Shown: positions 10,760 to 19,557, counted from the stretch's first letter. The stretch: 51,165 nt of DNA from Chitinophagaceae bacterium (GCA_947451935.1 CANGBH010000013.1:1-51165); one strand, 5' to 3'. Made by a program: numbers and translations. The notes: generated by a model not told the origin, from the sequence alone.

Positions 10760-11945
10760 AGATTAATTTTTTTAAACTAAAAACCAAATGGTTAATATGC
10801 TTTGGCTCATGCCTACTTGTTACAATAATTCTTAAACATTCATTACCAATGGGAACAGTAGGAAAGTTGATTGGCTGCAAATACACGCCTTGAATTTTTA
10901 ATAAATCATCAGCCAGTTGTTTACACTGAGTAGCATTACCAATATGTATTCGGGTAATATGAGAATCATTCACTGAAAAAGGAAGCGCATTTTCTTCCAT
11001 CCTTTTTCTCAATAACAATACATTTTCGTGGAATTTTTTTCTGAGCGAATCATCACGTTGAATCAGTTGGATACTTTTTGTGGCAGCTGCACATACTGCT
11101 GGAGGCAATGATGTAGTAAAAATAAATCCAGTCCCAAAGCTTCTAATAAAGTCAATCAATATATTCGATGCAGCTATATACCCCCCAAATACACCTATTG
11201 CTTTAGATAGTGTACCATTAACTATATCAATTTCTTGCTCTAGATGTTCTTGCTCTACAATACCAGCTCCAGAATTACCATATAATCCTACTGCATGTAC
11301 TTCATCAACATACGTAAGTGCATTATATTTTTTTGCAAGAGCTACTATCTTCTTTATAGGGGCAATTGTACCCATCATTGAATAAACCGATTCAAAGACA
11401 ATAATTTTAGGTTGATCTATATTGATGCCTTGTAGAATTTCTTCTAGATGAATAAGATCATTGTGCTTGAATATTCTTTTTTCATTTCCAGAAGACTTAA
11501 TGCCTTCGATGATGGAAGCATGATTACATTCATCAGAAATAAAAACAAGATTATCAATATGCTTACCTAATGTTTTTAGTGTTGTCGTATTAGCCTGATA
11601 AGCGCCATTAAATAATAAGGCAGCTTCTTTCTTATGCCAATTAGATAAGGTATTTTCCAACTCCCTGTGATAAATGGTTGTACCAGAAATATTTCGGGTA
11701 CCGCTACTTCCTGTTCCACTACGATGTGATACAAAACTTAACTTAGCAATCACATCCTCATGGGTACTCATGCATAGATAATCATTGCTACACCAGTTAA
11801 TAGCTGAACGCTTTACCCCTTCCTCATTGGTATAATAAAAATTTGGAAAGTGTTGTGCACTCTTATTGACCTCTAAAAAATGACGATAAGAACCTTGTTC
11901 CTTAAGAGCATCCAATTTATGAGTAAACAATCCATTGTAATTCAT
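10689..11945 (-). CDS. hemA: 5-aminolevulinate synthase (C4 pathway)
   Basis: A 418-residue pyridoxal-phosphate enzyme that condenses glycine with succinyl-CoA to 5-aminolevulinate. It belongs to the alpha-oxoamine synthase family, and motifs single out ALAS rather than KBL or BioF: 'INWCSNDYLCMS', 'GTGSSGTRNISGTTIYHREL', 'SDECNHASIIEGI', 'VYSMMGTIAPI', 'VDEVHAVGLYG', the PLP lysine in 'NGTLSKAIGVFGGYIA', 'SFGTGFIFTTSLPP' and 'LQPINFPTVP'. Most Bacteroidota make ALA from glutamyl-tRNA, so a C4 enzyme here is unusual and may have been acquired. The last 23 residues overlap the hemC-hemD start in another frame. The gene follows cysI by 25 bases in the same orientation, tying ALA production to siroheme need. 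Confidence 0.95.
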   Translation of the reverse strand: MNYNGLFTHKLDALKEQGSYRHFLEVNKSAQHFPNFYYTNEEGVKRSAINWCSNDYLCMSTHEDVIAKLSFVSHRSGTGSSGTRNISGTTIYHRELENTLSNWHKKEAALLFNGAYQANTTTLKTLGKHIDNLVFISDECNHASIIEGIKSSGNEKRIFKHNDLIHLEEILQGINIDQPKIIVFESVYSMMGTIAPIKKIVALAKKYNALTYVDEVHAVGLYGNSGAGIVEQEHLEQEIDIVNGTLSKAIGVFGGYIAASNILIDFIRSFGTGFIFTTSLPPAVCAAATKSIQLIQRDDSLRKKFHENVLLLRKRMEENALPFSVNDSHITRIHIGNATQCKQLADDLLKIQGVYLQPINFPTVPIGNECLRIIVTSRHEPKHINHLVFSLKKLIYGDDTHNREIFSALSVADVENEA

Positions 11946-11970
11946 AATAATATTTTAAGCCTTAATGTGA

Positions 11971-13641
11971 TTATTCACCAAGGATATATTTTCGCTTAGT
12001 GAAATCTCCAAATCGCTCATCTTGATTTCTCTCATTTTTAAAAGAGTTAAATAACTGATCAAGTTCTGTAAGCAACTCATCCTCCCCTAAATTTTCTTTG
12101 TATGTTTTATTCAATCGATACCCTTCGTAATCACCACCCAATTGCAAATTGTATTTATTTGGTGCGGTACCAATGAATCCAATTTCAGAAATAGCTGAAC
12201 GACCACAACCATTCGGACAGCCGGTCATTCGTGTAATAATATCTTGTTGAGCTAACTCATGCTTGACTAATAATGGTTCAATTTTATCAATCAAACTGGG
12301 TAAATACCGCTGTGCTTCAGCTAAGGCTAAAGGACAAGTAGGTAATGCCACACAAGCCATAGAATTTTTACGTATACCTGAAGCACTGTCTGTGTGTGCT
12401 ATGATATCATACTTCTCTAAAATAGTTTGAACAGCTTCTTTGTCCTCAGCCTTTACATCTGTCAATATCAAATTTTGATTACCTGTAAACCTAAAATTCC
12501 CCTTACCAAGATTAGCTAATTCGAGTAAAGCGGTTTTTAATGCAACTTTTTCATCATCAAGAACACGCCCATTTTCAACAAAAATGGTATAATGCCATAA
12601 ACCTCTGTCGCACTCTTCCCAACCATAATAATCTTTACGCTCAGTAAATAAATAAGGCTTTGCCTCTTCTAATGAAAATCCAATCCGTTTATTCAGCTCC
12701 GTTTTGAAAGCCTCAACACCCATGTTATCTATGGTGTATTTTAACCTGGCTAATTTCCGATCGGCACGATTTCCAAAATCCCGTTGTATGGTTACAACTT
12801 CATATACTATTTTAAATAAATCGTCCTTGGTAGAAGCAAATCCTATCAGTGTAGCCGCTCTTGCATATGTTGCGGTATTACCATGGGTTGCTGACAAACC
12901 TCCACCTACAGCTATATTGAACCCTTGTAGTTTACCGTCTTGAATTATTGCAATCAATCCGATATCGTTGGCAAAAATATCAACATCATTATTCGGAGGA
13001 ATAGCAATTGCAATTTTGAACTTACGCGGCAAATATCGATCTTGATATAATGGGTCTTCTTCACTATGTTCTATCAACTTTTCTTCATCGAGCCATATAT
13101 CATAATAGCTTCTTGTTTTAGGCAACAACAACTTACTTATCTCATCAGCATAAGCATATATCTCTTCATGCAGTGAGGATTGTTTAGGATTGGGGGAACA
13201 TAATACATTTCTATTTACATCGCCACATGCAGCAATAGAATCCAATTTCAACGTATCAAATGCCTGAATGGTTGGCTTAATATGACTCTTAACTATTCCA
13301 TGAAGTTGAACAGTTTGTCGCGTAGTAATTTTAATTACCCCTGTAGAATGCTCTCCAGCTAAATGATGCAAACCAATCCATTGTTCAGGTGTGAGAAAAC
13401 CACCGGGCAAGCGAAGGCGTATCATGAAAGAATATAACCACTCTAATTTTTTTTCACTGCGCGCTTCCCTTTTATCCCTATCGTCTTGCTGGTATAAACC
13501 ATGAAATTTAATAAGCGATTGATCATCGTCTCTCAACGAACCTGTTACAGCATCGTTTAGGCTTTCTTTTAATGTACCGCGCAATCCATCACTAGACGTT
13601 TTTATACGCTCAACTGGTGATAACTTTTTTTCATTACTCAT
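11971..13641 (-). CDS. cysI: Sulfite reductase hemoprotein subunit
   Basis: A 556-residue cytosolic subunit that reduces sulfite to sulfide with six electrons at a siroheme coupled to a 4Fe-4S cluster. The two-repeat nitrite/sulfite reductase layout is clear, with 'GVIKITTRQTVQLHGI' in the first half and 'GNFRFTGNQNLILTDV' in the second. Cluster and siroheme ligands are Cys430 and Cys436 ('ACVALPTCPLA') and Cys475 and Cys479 ('TGCPNGCGR'). Length and the adjacent flavoprotein gene fit the NADPH-dependent CysJI type. It starts 62 bases after cysJ and is followed at once by siroheme-synthesis genes. Confidence 0.97.
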   Translation of the reverse strand: MSNEKKLSPVERIKTSSDGLRGTLKESLNDAVTGSLRDDDQSLIKFHGLYQQDDRDKREARSEKKLEWLYSFMIRLRLPGGFLTPEQWIGLHHLAGEHSTGVIKITTRQTVQLHGIVKSHIKPTIQAFDTLKLDSIAACGDVNRNVLCSPNPKQSSLHEEIYAYADEISKLLLPKTRSYYDIWLDEEKLIEHSEEDPLYQDRYLPRKFKIAIAIPPNNDVDIFANDIGLIAIIQDGKLQGFNIAVGGGLSATHGNTATYARAATLIGFASTKDDLFKIVYEVVTIQRDFGNRADRKLARLKYTIDNMGVEAFKTELNKRIGFSLEEAKPYLFTERKDYYGWEECDRGLWHYTIFVENGRVLDDEKVALKTALLELANLGKGNFRFTGNQNLILTDVKAEDKEAVQTILEKYDIIAHTDSASGIRKNSMACVALPTCPLALAEAQRYLPSLIDKIEPLLVKHELAQQDIITRMTGCPNGCGRSAISEIGFIGTAPNKYNLQLGGDYEGYRLNKTYKENLGEDELLTELDQLFNSFKNERNQDERFGDFTKRKYILGE

Positions 13642-13703
13642 AAATAAAATTTGACCCTAGCTTGATAATTAAAAATGCTAAACTCAGACAGAACAGAATG
13701 AAC

Positions 13704-15413
13704 TTAATACACTTCCTTTTGATATCGTCCTTCATTTTTCATGGTATCCCAATATGATTTAGCTTCTTCAGAAGACATCTGCCCATATTTTTCAAAAACA
13801 TGAAGTATCGAATTTTCTACATCGAAACTCATCGGATCTTTCGTGCCACTTAAATAAATACTCGCTCCACTTTTTACCCAATTGAAAAACTCTTCTCCTT
13901 CTTCCATCATTCGATCTTGTACATACACTTTTTTGGGTTGATCTCGGGAGAATGCAAGACTAACTTTCTGCAAAACATCAGTTTGCAGATAATTTTGAAT
14001 TTCTGTTTGATACAAGAAATCTTTTTGAAAATAATGCTCTCCAAAGAACAACCAATTTTTACCGGACGCACCAACCGCATCACGCTCAGCTAAGAACGAA
14101 CGAAATGGTGCAATACCAGTACCCGGACCAATCATGATTAAATCTTTATCATGATTAGGAAGTTTGAAATGCTTATTCTTATGTATATAAAAATTAATTG
14201 TTGATTCTACAGGAGTTAACCCTAATAGCTGACTACAATGCCCATATCCTTTAGAACCATCAGAAATATATTCATCCCGGCGTACAATAATATGTACTTC
14301 GGTATCATGAATTTTTGGTGATGATGAGATGGTATAAAGCCTTGGTGCTATTGGTGTTAAAACACCAATCACCTCTATGAATTGTGCATTATCCTTCACA
14401 GGATATGTATTAAGCAAATGGAGAAGATCAGTTCTAATATCTTGAATGTCTTCACCAATAAGTGAGGCGTACTTCTTAATCGTTGAATTTAATAGATAAC
14501 TAATATTCAAATGATTTAGCAAAAGTTCCTTAACAGTTCCGCTGTGCTTTGCAGTAGTAATGAGTGTCTCTGAATCAATACCCACTTTTTTTAATATTGA
14601 ATCCACAATTGATTCATCATTAGAGGGAATCATAGCTAAAGCATCTCCAGCTTCATACTCAATCACTTCATCACTCGTTATTTCAATATGATAGGTCTCC
14701 TTAAGTGACCCACTATCATTTAAATTAATATTTGTAACGACTTCTCCTTTATAATATTTTTTTCCAACTTTTTTTGCAACTGATTGCTTAGCAACTTCGC
14801 TTTCAGCTTGAGCTAAATTAATTTTTGAAGATGTACTATAACCAAGTATCTGCTGAAACCAATCTTTTGCATCTTCTTCGTAATCAACATCACATTTCTT
14901 TAATGAGAACAACCTTGTTGCTCCAAGTAAATTCAATTGATTATCTATGTCCTCTCCTGTTTTACAAAAAAGGGGATACGACGAATCTCCTAAAGCCAAA
15001 ATACCATAATTGATATGGCTCAGAGACAATGAATTATCATGAATATAGTCATAGAATTTTTTGGCCGTTTCGGGAGGCTCCCCTTCACCATGTGTGCTTA
15101 CAACAATAAATAAATACTCTTCCTTAGATAAATCACTAAGACGATATTGATCCAGTCCACCATGTTTTACCATCACACCTTGCTTTTTTGCAGCACTGGC
15201 AAACTGTATGGCTAAATTTTTTGAATTACCTGTCTCTGTCCCAAAAAGGATTGTCATTTTTTTAATACCACTTGATGCGATTGCAGCGCTTGTCAACTTG
15301 GGTGACTTAGCTGATAAGATATTATTTAGATAGCCATTTATCCATATCAACTCATCTTGAGTAGACGAATCTATTATTTCTTGTAACTGTTTAAATCGAG
15401 TCTCCTGAAGCAT
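13704..15413 (-). CDS. cysJ: Sulfite reductase flavoprotein subunit
   Basis: A 569-residue diflavin reductase that passes electrons from NADPH through FAD and FMN to CysI. Order: N-terminal helix region 1-50; flavodoxin-like FMN domain about 52-195 ('ILFGTETGNSKNLA', 'VVSTHGEGEPPETA', 'LGDSSYPLFCKTG'); FAD domain about 215-430 ('RLYTISSSP', 'GYGHCSQLL'); NADPH domain to the end ('MIGPGTGIAPFRSFLAER'), closing 'EGRYQKEVY' with the C-terminal aromatic residue that stacks on the FAD ring. All parts of CysJ are present. It lies between cobA (14-16 bases upstream end) and cysI. Confidence 0.97.
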   Translation of the reverse strand: MLQETRFKQLQEIIDSSTQDELIWINGYLNNILSAKSPKLTSAAIASSGIKKMTILFGTETGNSKNLAIQFASAAKKQGVMVKHGGLDQYRLSDLSKEEYLFIVVSTHGEGEPPETAKKFYDYIHDNSLSLSHINYGILALGDSSYPLFCKTGEDIDNQLNLLGATRLFSLKKCDVDYEEDAKDWFQQILGYSTSSKINLAQAESEVAKQSVAKKVGKKYYKGEVVTNINLNDSGSLKETYHIEITSDEVIEYEAGDALAMIPSNDESIVDSILKKVGIDSETLITTAKHSGTVKELLLNHLNISYLLNSTIKKYASLIGEDIQDIRTDLLHLLNTYPVKDNAQFIEVIGVLTPIAPRLYTISSSPKIHDTEVHIIVRRDEYISDGSKGYGHCSQLLGLTPVESTINFYIHKNKHFKLPNHDKDLIMIGPGTGIAPFRSFLAERDAVGASGKNWLFFGEHYFQKDFLYQTEIQNYLQTDVLQKVSLAFSRDQPKKVYVQDRMMEEGEEFFNWVKSGASIYLSGTKDPMSFDVENSILHVFEKYGQMSSEEAKSYWDTMKNEGRYQKEVY

Positions 15414-15429
15414 AATAACTGTTTACCGT

Positions 15430-16215
15430 TTATTTTACCAATTCCCTAAACACACTGCCTTTTTCAACATCAACATTTAACCAATTGAAGCGCTGATGAA
15501 GTTCAACTACATCGCCAATAATTACTAAAGATGGTGAACTGAACTGTTTGTCTCTAAAATCATGCTCACACTGCTGCAATGTTGTTGTATGTATTTTCTG
15601 ATGAGCAGTTGTTGCTTGCTCAATCAATGCCATAGGGGTATTAGGCTTTTTGGTATAGCGCAATAAGATTTCTGCTAAGCCACATATATTTTTTACCGCC
15701 ATATAAAATACGAGGGTATCATTACTTGTAGCAAGTTGCTTCCAGCCTTCTTGTGTATAATTGATGTTTGGATTGTAGGTTAAAAATCTTACTCCTTGTG
15801 CATACCCTCGTCCTGTTAAGGGTATACCAGAATAGGCCGAGGCACCTGAAGCGGCAGTTATCCCGGGAATAATTTCAAATTCAATCTCATGTTGTTCAAT
15901 AGCAACTAACTCATCCAATACATTGCTAAAAAATGCCACATCCCCACCTTTCAATCGAAGTACATTCTTCCCGTCTAATGCATTCTTAATCATCAATTCA
16001 TTTATCTCTTCCTGGGTATATGATGCATCATTGTATCCCTGCTTTCCGGAAAGAATAATTTCAGCAGTTGGATTTGCAAATTGACTAATAATATCAGGAT
16101 TCACTAAACGATCTGTGAGAATAACATCTGCAGACGCTAATCTTCGTTGAAGTTTAAGTGTGATCAACTCAACGTCTCCAGGTCCAGCTCCAGCCAAAAT
16201 TATTTTCCCTTTCAT
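15430..16215 (-). CDS. cobA: Uroporphyrinogen-III C-methyltransferase (SUMT)
   Basis: A 261-residue enzyme that methylates uroporphyrinogen III at C2 and C7 with S-adenosylmethionine, giving precorrin-2, the branch point from heme to siroheme. Family signatures: 'GKIILAGAGPGDVELITLK' at the N terminus, 'ADVILTDRLV', 'VLRLKGGDVAFF', and 'PGITAASGASAYSGIPLTGRG'. I chose the ATG at 16213-16215; a TTG two codons upstream is in frame but less likely. It stands alone rather than fused to a CysG N-terminal domain; that activity is supplied by the permease fusion at the far end of the locus. Gap of about 35 bases to cysN. Confidence 0.96.
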   Translation of the reverse strand: MKGKIILAGAGPGDVELITLKLQRRLASADVILTDRLVNPDIISQFANPTAEIILSGKQGYNDASYTQEEINELMIKNALDGKNVLRLKGGDVAFFSNVLDELVAIEQHEIEFEIIPGITAASGASAYSGIPLTGRGYAQGVRFLTYNPNINYTQEGWKQLATSNDTLVFYMAVKNICGLAEILLRYTKKPNTPMALIEQATTAHQKIHTTTLQQCEHDFRDKQFSSPSLVIIGDVVELHQRFNWLNVDVEKGSVFRELVK

Positions 16216-16250
16216 CCTCAATATATTTTATAAAATTTCCTATACTATTA

Positions 16251-17492
16251 CTAAATGAATAAAACAGCTGCCACAGTACTATTACTCGTTTCATCAATTA
16301 AAATAGCACTTCCATTTGCTCTCAATTTTTCATATGAATCAAATACCAATTGAGAAGAAGTCTTGATCTTAGCTTTAACCACTTCATTCAATTTCACTTG
16401 TCCCTCAACTGATTGATGCTCCAACGTGTTTACATCAATTCGATACGCTATCTCTTTAACAATAGCTCGTTGTAATTGACTATTATGTTGGATATAATAT
16501 TTATTGCCAGACTGTAATGGTTTATCATCCATCCAACATAACAATACGTCAAGTTCGTTACGTGTAGTAGGAAGGTTATTAGTATTCACGATTGAATCAC
16601 CTCTACTAATATCAATATCATCAGCAAGAAGTATGGTGGCACTTTGTGGAGCAAAAATTTCAGAAACTTCTTCTCCTGCAATTTCCAATTTTGAAATACG
16701 CGTTTCAATGCCCGCTGGTAAAATAGTTACTGCATCTCCTTTCCTATAAACACCACTTATAACCTTACCCGCATAACCTCGATAATCATGCAAATCTTCT
16801 GTTTGAGGACGAATTACAAATTGAACCTGAAATCTAGGATCAGTTAAATTGATATCCTCATCAATGCTAACTTCTTCTAGTAAATGAAGCAATGGCTTGC
16901 CTGTATACCAATCCATTTTAGTACTGGCATCAACTATATTATCCCCCTGCAATGCACTGATGGGAACATAGGTTATATCGTTCAATCCGAGTTGTTCAGC
17001 AACAGATGCATAATCAGCAACAATCTTTGTATATACCTCTTCTGAAAAATCAACTAAATCCATTTTATTTATAGCCACTACTACATGTGGAATTTTCAAA
17101 AGAGAAGCTATAATAGAATGCCTTCTCGTTTGTTCTACTACACCCTGACGCGCATCAACCAATACAATAATCAAACTAGCATTTGATGCACCAGTAATCA
17201 TATTTCTAGTGTACTGAACATGCCCAGGGGCATCAGCAATGATGAACTTTCTCTTCGGAGTAGAAAAATACCTGTAGGCAACATCAATGGTAATTCCCTG
17301 CTCTCTCTCTGCACGTAAACCATCTGTAAGCAATGCAAGATCAATTGGACCAGCCTCTTTATTCTTAGTCTGCTTTTCCAATTGCTCAAGTTGATCAATT
17401 AAAATATTTTTACTATCGTAGAGCAAACGCCCAATCAATGTGCTTTTGCCATCATCAACACTACCTGCTGTAATAAATCTTAAAATATCCAT
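16251..17492 (-). CDS. cysN: Sulfate adenylyltransferase subunit 1 (GTPase)
   Basis: A 413-residue elongation-factor-like GTPase that works with CysD: GTP hydrolysis drives formation of adenylyl sulfate (APS) from sulfate and ATP. Motifs: P-loop 'GSVDDGKSTLIGRLLYDSK' (about 10-28), G3 'DAPGHVQYTRNM', G4 'NKMDLV', and the EF-Tu-like beta-barrel domains afterward. 'GLRAEREQGITIDVAYRYF' is the switch I region. The length shows there is no C-terminal APS kinase (CysC) domain, and no cysC is near, consistent with direct reduction of APS by the CysH encoded upstream. 54 bases separate it from cysD. Confidence 0.97.
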   Translation of the reverse strand: MDILRFITAGSVDDGKSTLIGRLLYDSKNILIDQLEQLEKQTKNKEAGPIDLALLTDGLRAEREQGITIDVAYRYFSTPKRKFIIADAPGHVQYTRNMITGASNASLIIVLVDARQGVVEQTRRHSIIASLLKIPHVVVAINKMDLVDFSEEVYTKIVADYASVAEQLGLNDITYVPISALQGDNIVDASTKMDWYTGKPLLHLLEEVSIDEDINLTDPRFQVQFVIRPQTEDLHDYRGYAGKVISGVYRKGDAVTILPAGIETRISKLEIAGEEVSEIFAPQSATILLADDIDISRGDSIVNTNNLPTTRNELDVLLCWMDDKPLQSGNKYYIQHNSQLQRAIVKEIAYRIDVNTLEHQSVEGQVKLNEVVKAKIKTSSQLVFDSYEKLRANGSAILIDETSNSTVAAVLFI

Positions 17493-17546
17493 TCTTTTTT
17501 TCTTTACACGCTTAAAAATTAAGCATTTGTATTACTACGTTGCTAA

Positions 17547-18455
17547 CTAGAAATATCCGTTCTTCTTTCTATCTTCCATGGCAGCTTCAGTAACCCTATC
17601 ATCAATTCTTGTTTCTCCACGTTCACTTATTTTAGCTGCTGTAATTTCACTTATCACTTCATCTAATGTTAATGCATTAGATTCCACCGCTGCAGTACAC
17701 GTCATATCACCTACTGTTCTATAGCGTATGCGCTTTGTTACAATTACATCTGTTGATTCCCTCAACACAAAATCAGACAGGGCAACTAACTGACCTTCAT
17801 GTACAATCAATTCACGTTCATGTGAAAAATAGATAGAAGGAAGAGCTATATTTTCATGCTTGATATAATTCCAGATATCTAATTCAGTCCAGTTGCTAAT
17901 TGGGAATACGCGAACATTCTCCCCTTTATTAATTCTTCCATTATATGTATTCCATAATTCAGGACGCTGAAGCTTTGGATTCCACTGACCAAAATCATCC
18001 CTAACAGAAAAAATACGTTCTTTTGCTCTTGCCTTCTCTTCATCCCTTCGCGCTCCACCAATACACGCATCAAATTTAAATTCCTCAATCGTATCCAATA
18101 AAGTGTATGTCTGTAGCCAATTTCTACTTGGAAATTTTCCTTTGGCCTCCGTTAAACTTTTAGCCTTAATCGTATCCTCTACTTTTCGGACGATAAGATC
18201 TGCATGAATACTAGCCGCCATTGCATCTCTGTAATCAAGGGCTTCTTGAAAATTATGACCCGTATCGATATGCACTAAGGGAAAAGGAATTTTACCAGGA
18301 GCAAATGCCTTTCTAGCAAGATGCACCAACGTAATAGAATCCTTACCGCCACTGAATAATAGCGCAGGTCTTTCAAACTGTGCTGCAATCTCACGAAAGA
18401 TATGTATGCTTTCCGCTTCTAATTGCTCCAAATAATTTAAATGATGGTTGCTCAT
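17547..18455 (-). CDS. cysD: Sulfate adenylyltransferase subunit 2
   Basis: A 302-residue catalytic subunit of ATP sulfurylase; it joins sulfate to AMP from ATP with help from the GTPase CysN. The PP-loop pyrophosphatase motif is 'LLFSGGKDSITLVHLA' near residues 32-47. 'VHIDTGHNFQEALDYRD', 'CIGGARRDEEKARAKERIFS' and 'VFPISNWTELDIWNYI' are characteristic of CysD. The C terminus 'MEDRKKNGYF' is the typical ending. It starts only three bases after the cysH stop, so the two are translationally coupled. Confidence 0.98.
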   Translation of the reverse strand: MSNHHLNYLEQLEAESIHIFREIAAQFERPALLFSGGKDSITLVHLARKAFAPGKIPFPLVHIDTGHNFQEALDYRDAMAASIHADLIVRKVEDTIKAKSLTEAKGKFPSRNWLQTYTLLDTIEEFKFDACIGGARRDEEKARAKERIFSVRDDFGQWNPKLQRPELWNTYNGRINKGENVRVFPISNWTELDIWNYIKHENIALPSIYFSHERELIVHEGQLVALSDFVLRESTDVIVTKRIRYRTVGDMTCTAAVESNALTLDEVISEITAAKISERGETRIDDRVTEAAMEDRKKNGYF

Positions 18456-18458
18456 AGA

Positions 18459-19223
18459 CTATGATTTATCTATTGGAGAATTACTAATAATTGAATCACT
18501 TGGTGTATGGGGATCATGTACATGCAAACCACATTCCTTTTTATCACTCTCTTCCCACCACCAACGACCGGCCCTAAAATCCTCACCAGGACGAATAGCT
18601 CTTGTACAAGGCAAACAACCAATACTTACAAATCCTTTGTCGTGAAGCGGATTATATGGGATGTCATGAAGTTTAATGTATTTCGTAACCTCTTCAGTAG
18701 TCCAATGCAATAATGGATGATACTTAATGATGTCATTCACTGCGTCATATTCTACCAAAGGCATATCACTTCTGCCATTAGAATGCGCTGCTCGAATCCC
18801 AGTGATCCAAATAGATCTACCCTTCAACGCACGCTGCAATGGCTCAATTTTACGAATGGCGCAACAACGTTTTCTATTCTCAACAGACTCATAAAAAGAA
18901 TTTGGACCCTTTTCAGTCACGAAATCCTCTAAAGAATCAGCAGAAGGATAATAAGCCTGGATTTTCTTTTGATATAATCCAACCGTATTATTCCACGTAC
19001 TGTATGTTTCAGAAAACAATCGTCCTGTATCCAATGTGAATACATCTACGTTGATGCCATGCTTGAAAATGATATCACTAATCAATTGATCCTCCCAACT
19101 AAAACTCGTTGAAAAGACAACCTCCCCTGAATATGTATCAACTAAATTGCTTATACTTTTGGCAATGTCTTCAGGATGAATAAGTTGAGAGACTTTATTT
19201 ATATACGTTGACCTATTATCCAC
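18459..19223 (-). CDS. cysH: Adenylyl-sulfate (APS) reductase, CysH family
   Basis: A 254-residue reductase that turns activated sulfate into sulfite using thioredoxin. Cys120-Cys121 ('RKRCCAIRKIEPL') and Cys203/Cys206 ('IGCLPCTRAI') are the 4Fe-4S ligands that mark the APS-using branch rather than the PAPS-using enterobacterial one. Catalytic Cys231 is in 'KECGLH'. The start is GTG at 19221-19223: an in-frame stop lies about 40 bases further up with no ATG between, and the next Met is far inside the conserved region. It is the first gene of the operon, behind a -7 element (19351-19358) and operator (19335-19349), with a leader of about 120 bases. Confidence 0.96.
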   Translation of the reverse strand: MDNRSTYINKVSQLIHPEDIAKSISNLVDTYSGEVVFSTSFSWEDQLISDIIFKHGINVDVFTLDTGRLFSETYSTWNNTVGLYQKKIQAYYPSADSLEDFVTEKGPNSFYESVENRKRCCAIRKIEPLQRALKGRSIWITGIRAAHSNGRSDMPLVEYDAVNDIIKYHPLLHWTTEEVTKYIKLHDIPYNPLHDKGFVSIGCLPCTRAIRPGEDFRAGRWWWEESDKKECGLHVHDPHTPSDSIISNSPIDKS

Positions 19224-19273
19224 ACTATAAAAATTAAAATAGAAAAATAAATCGCAGAAATCTACCTATTCCA

Positions 19274-19318
19274 CTGTAATAATCAACACAATTATTTATG
19301 TAAACAATTGATTTACAG
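19274..19318 (-). other. Imperfect hairpin in the cysH 5' leader
   Basis: CTGTAATAATCAA (19274-19286) can pair with TTGATTTACAG (19308-19318) with a two-base bulge, giving an AU-rich stem in the untranslated leader of cysH. It does not resemble a known sulfur-related riboswitch that I recognise. It may be chance in AT-rich DNA. Confidence 0.3.
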
Positions 19319-19334
19319 CAATAAAAATAGAACT

Positions 19335-19349
19335 CTACCATTTTGGTAG
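19335..19349. promoter_or_regulatory. CTAC-N7-GTAG operator at the cysH promoter
   Basis: CTACCATTTTGGTAG, a perfect palindrome around its central base apart from the A/T core. It lies one base downstream of the cysH -7 element, so it should cover the transcription start. It has the same arms as the sites at 6621-6635 and 8255-8269, and on one strand all three share GTAGAGT at the right edge. Confidence 0.75.
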
Positions 19350-19350
19350 G

Positions 19351-19358
19351 CAAAAGTA
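19351..19358 (-). promoter_or_regulatory. -7 promoter element TACTTTTG of the cysH operon
   Basis: On the minus strand the bases read TACTTTTG, an exact match to the Bacteroidota TAnnTTTG element. A clear -33 TTTG is not present; TTTT occurs at about the right distance. Predicted start of transcription is near 19343, inside the operator. Confidence 0.6.
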
Positions 19359-19557
19359 AATACTTATTCTATAAAATGAGTAGACTTTTCAACATTTTTT
19401 AATAATCTTTCATGATAGAAAAATGTGACCAAAGCAAAATTTAAATTACATATACCCCAAATAGACATATCGCTATCAAAAATTTGATGTAGTAAAACCT
19501 CCTCTTCAAGTGAGCGTACTCATGAAATAGTTAACTTAGCTGAAACAACGTTTTCTC

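Larger units (their letters stand above)
19224..19557. other. Intergenic region between divergent cysH and VCBS lipoprotein genes
   Basis: About 330 bases without a gene. The cysH-proximal half holds the cysH leader, operator and -7 element, listed separately. In the half next to the plus-strand gene (19360-19557) I see no exact TAnnTTTG element, no palindrome of note and no short coding frame. Confidence 0.6.

Noticed and set aside
19224-19343. SAM-type riboswitch in the cysH leader
   Set aside because: The leader is too short and AU-rich and lacks the paired core of known SAM riboswitches.
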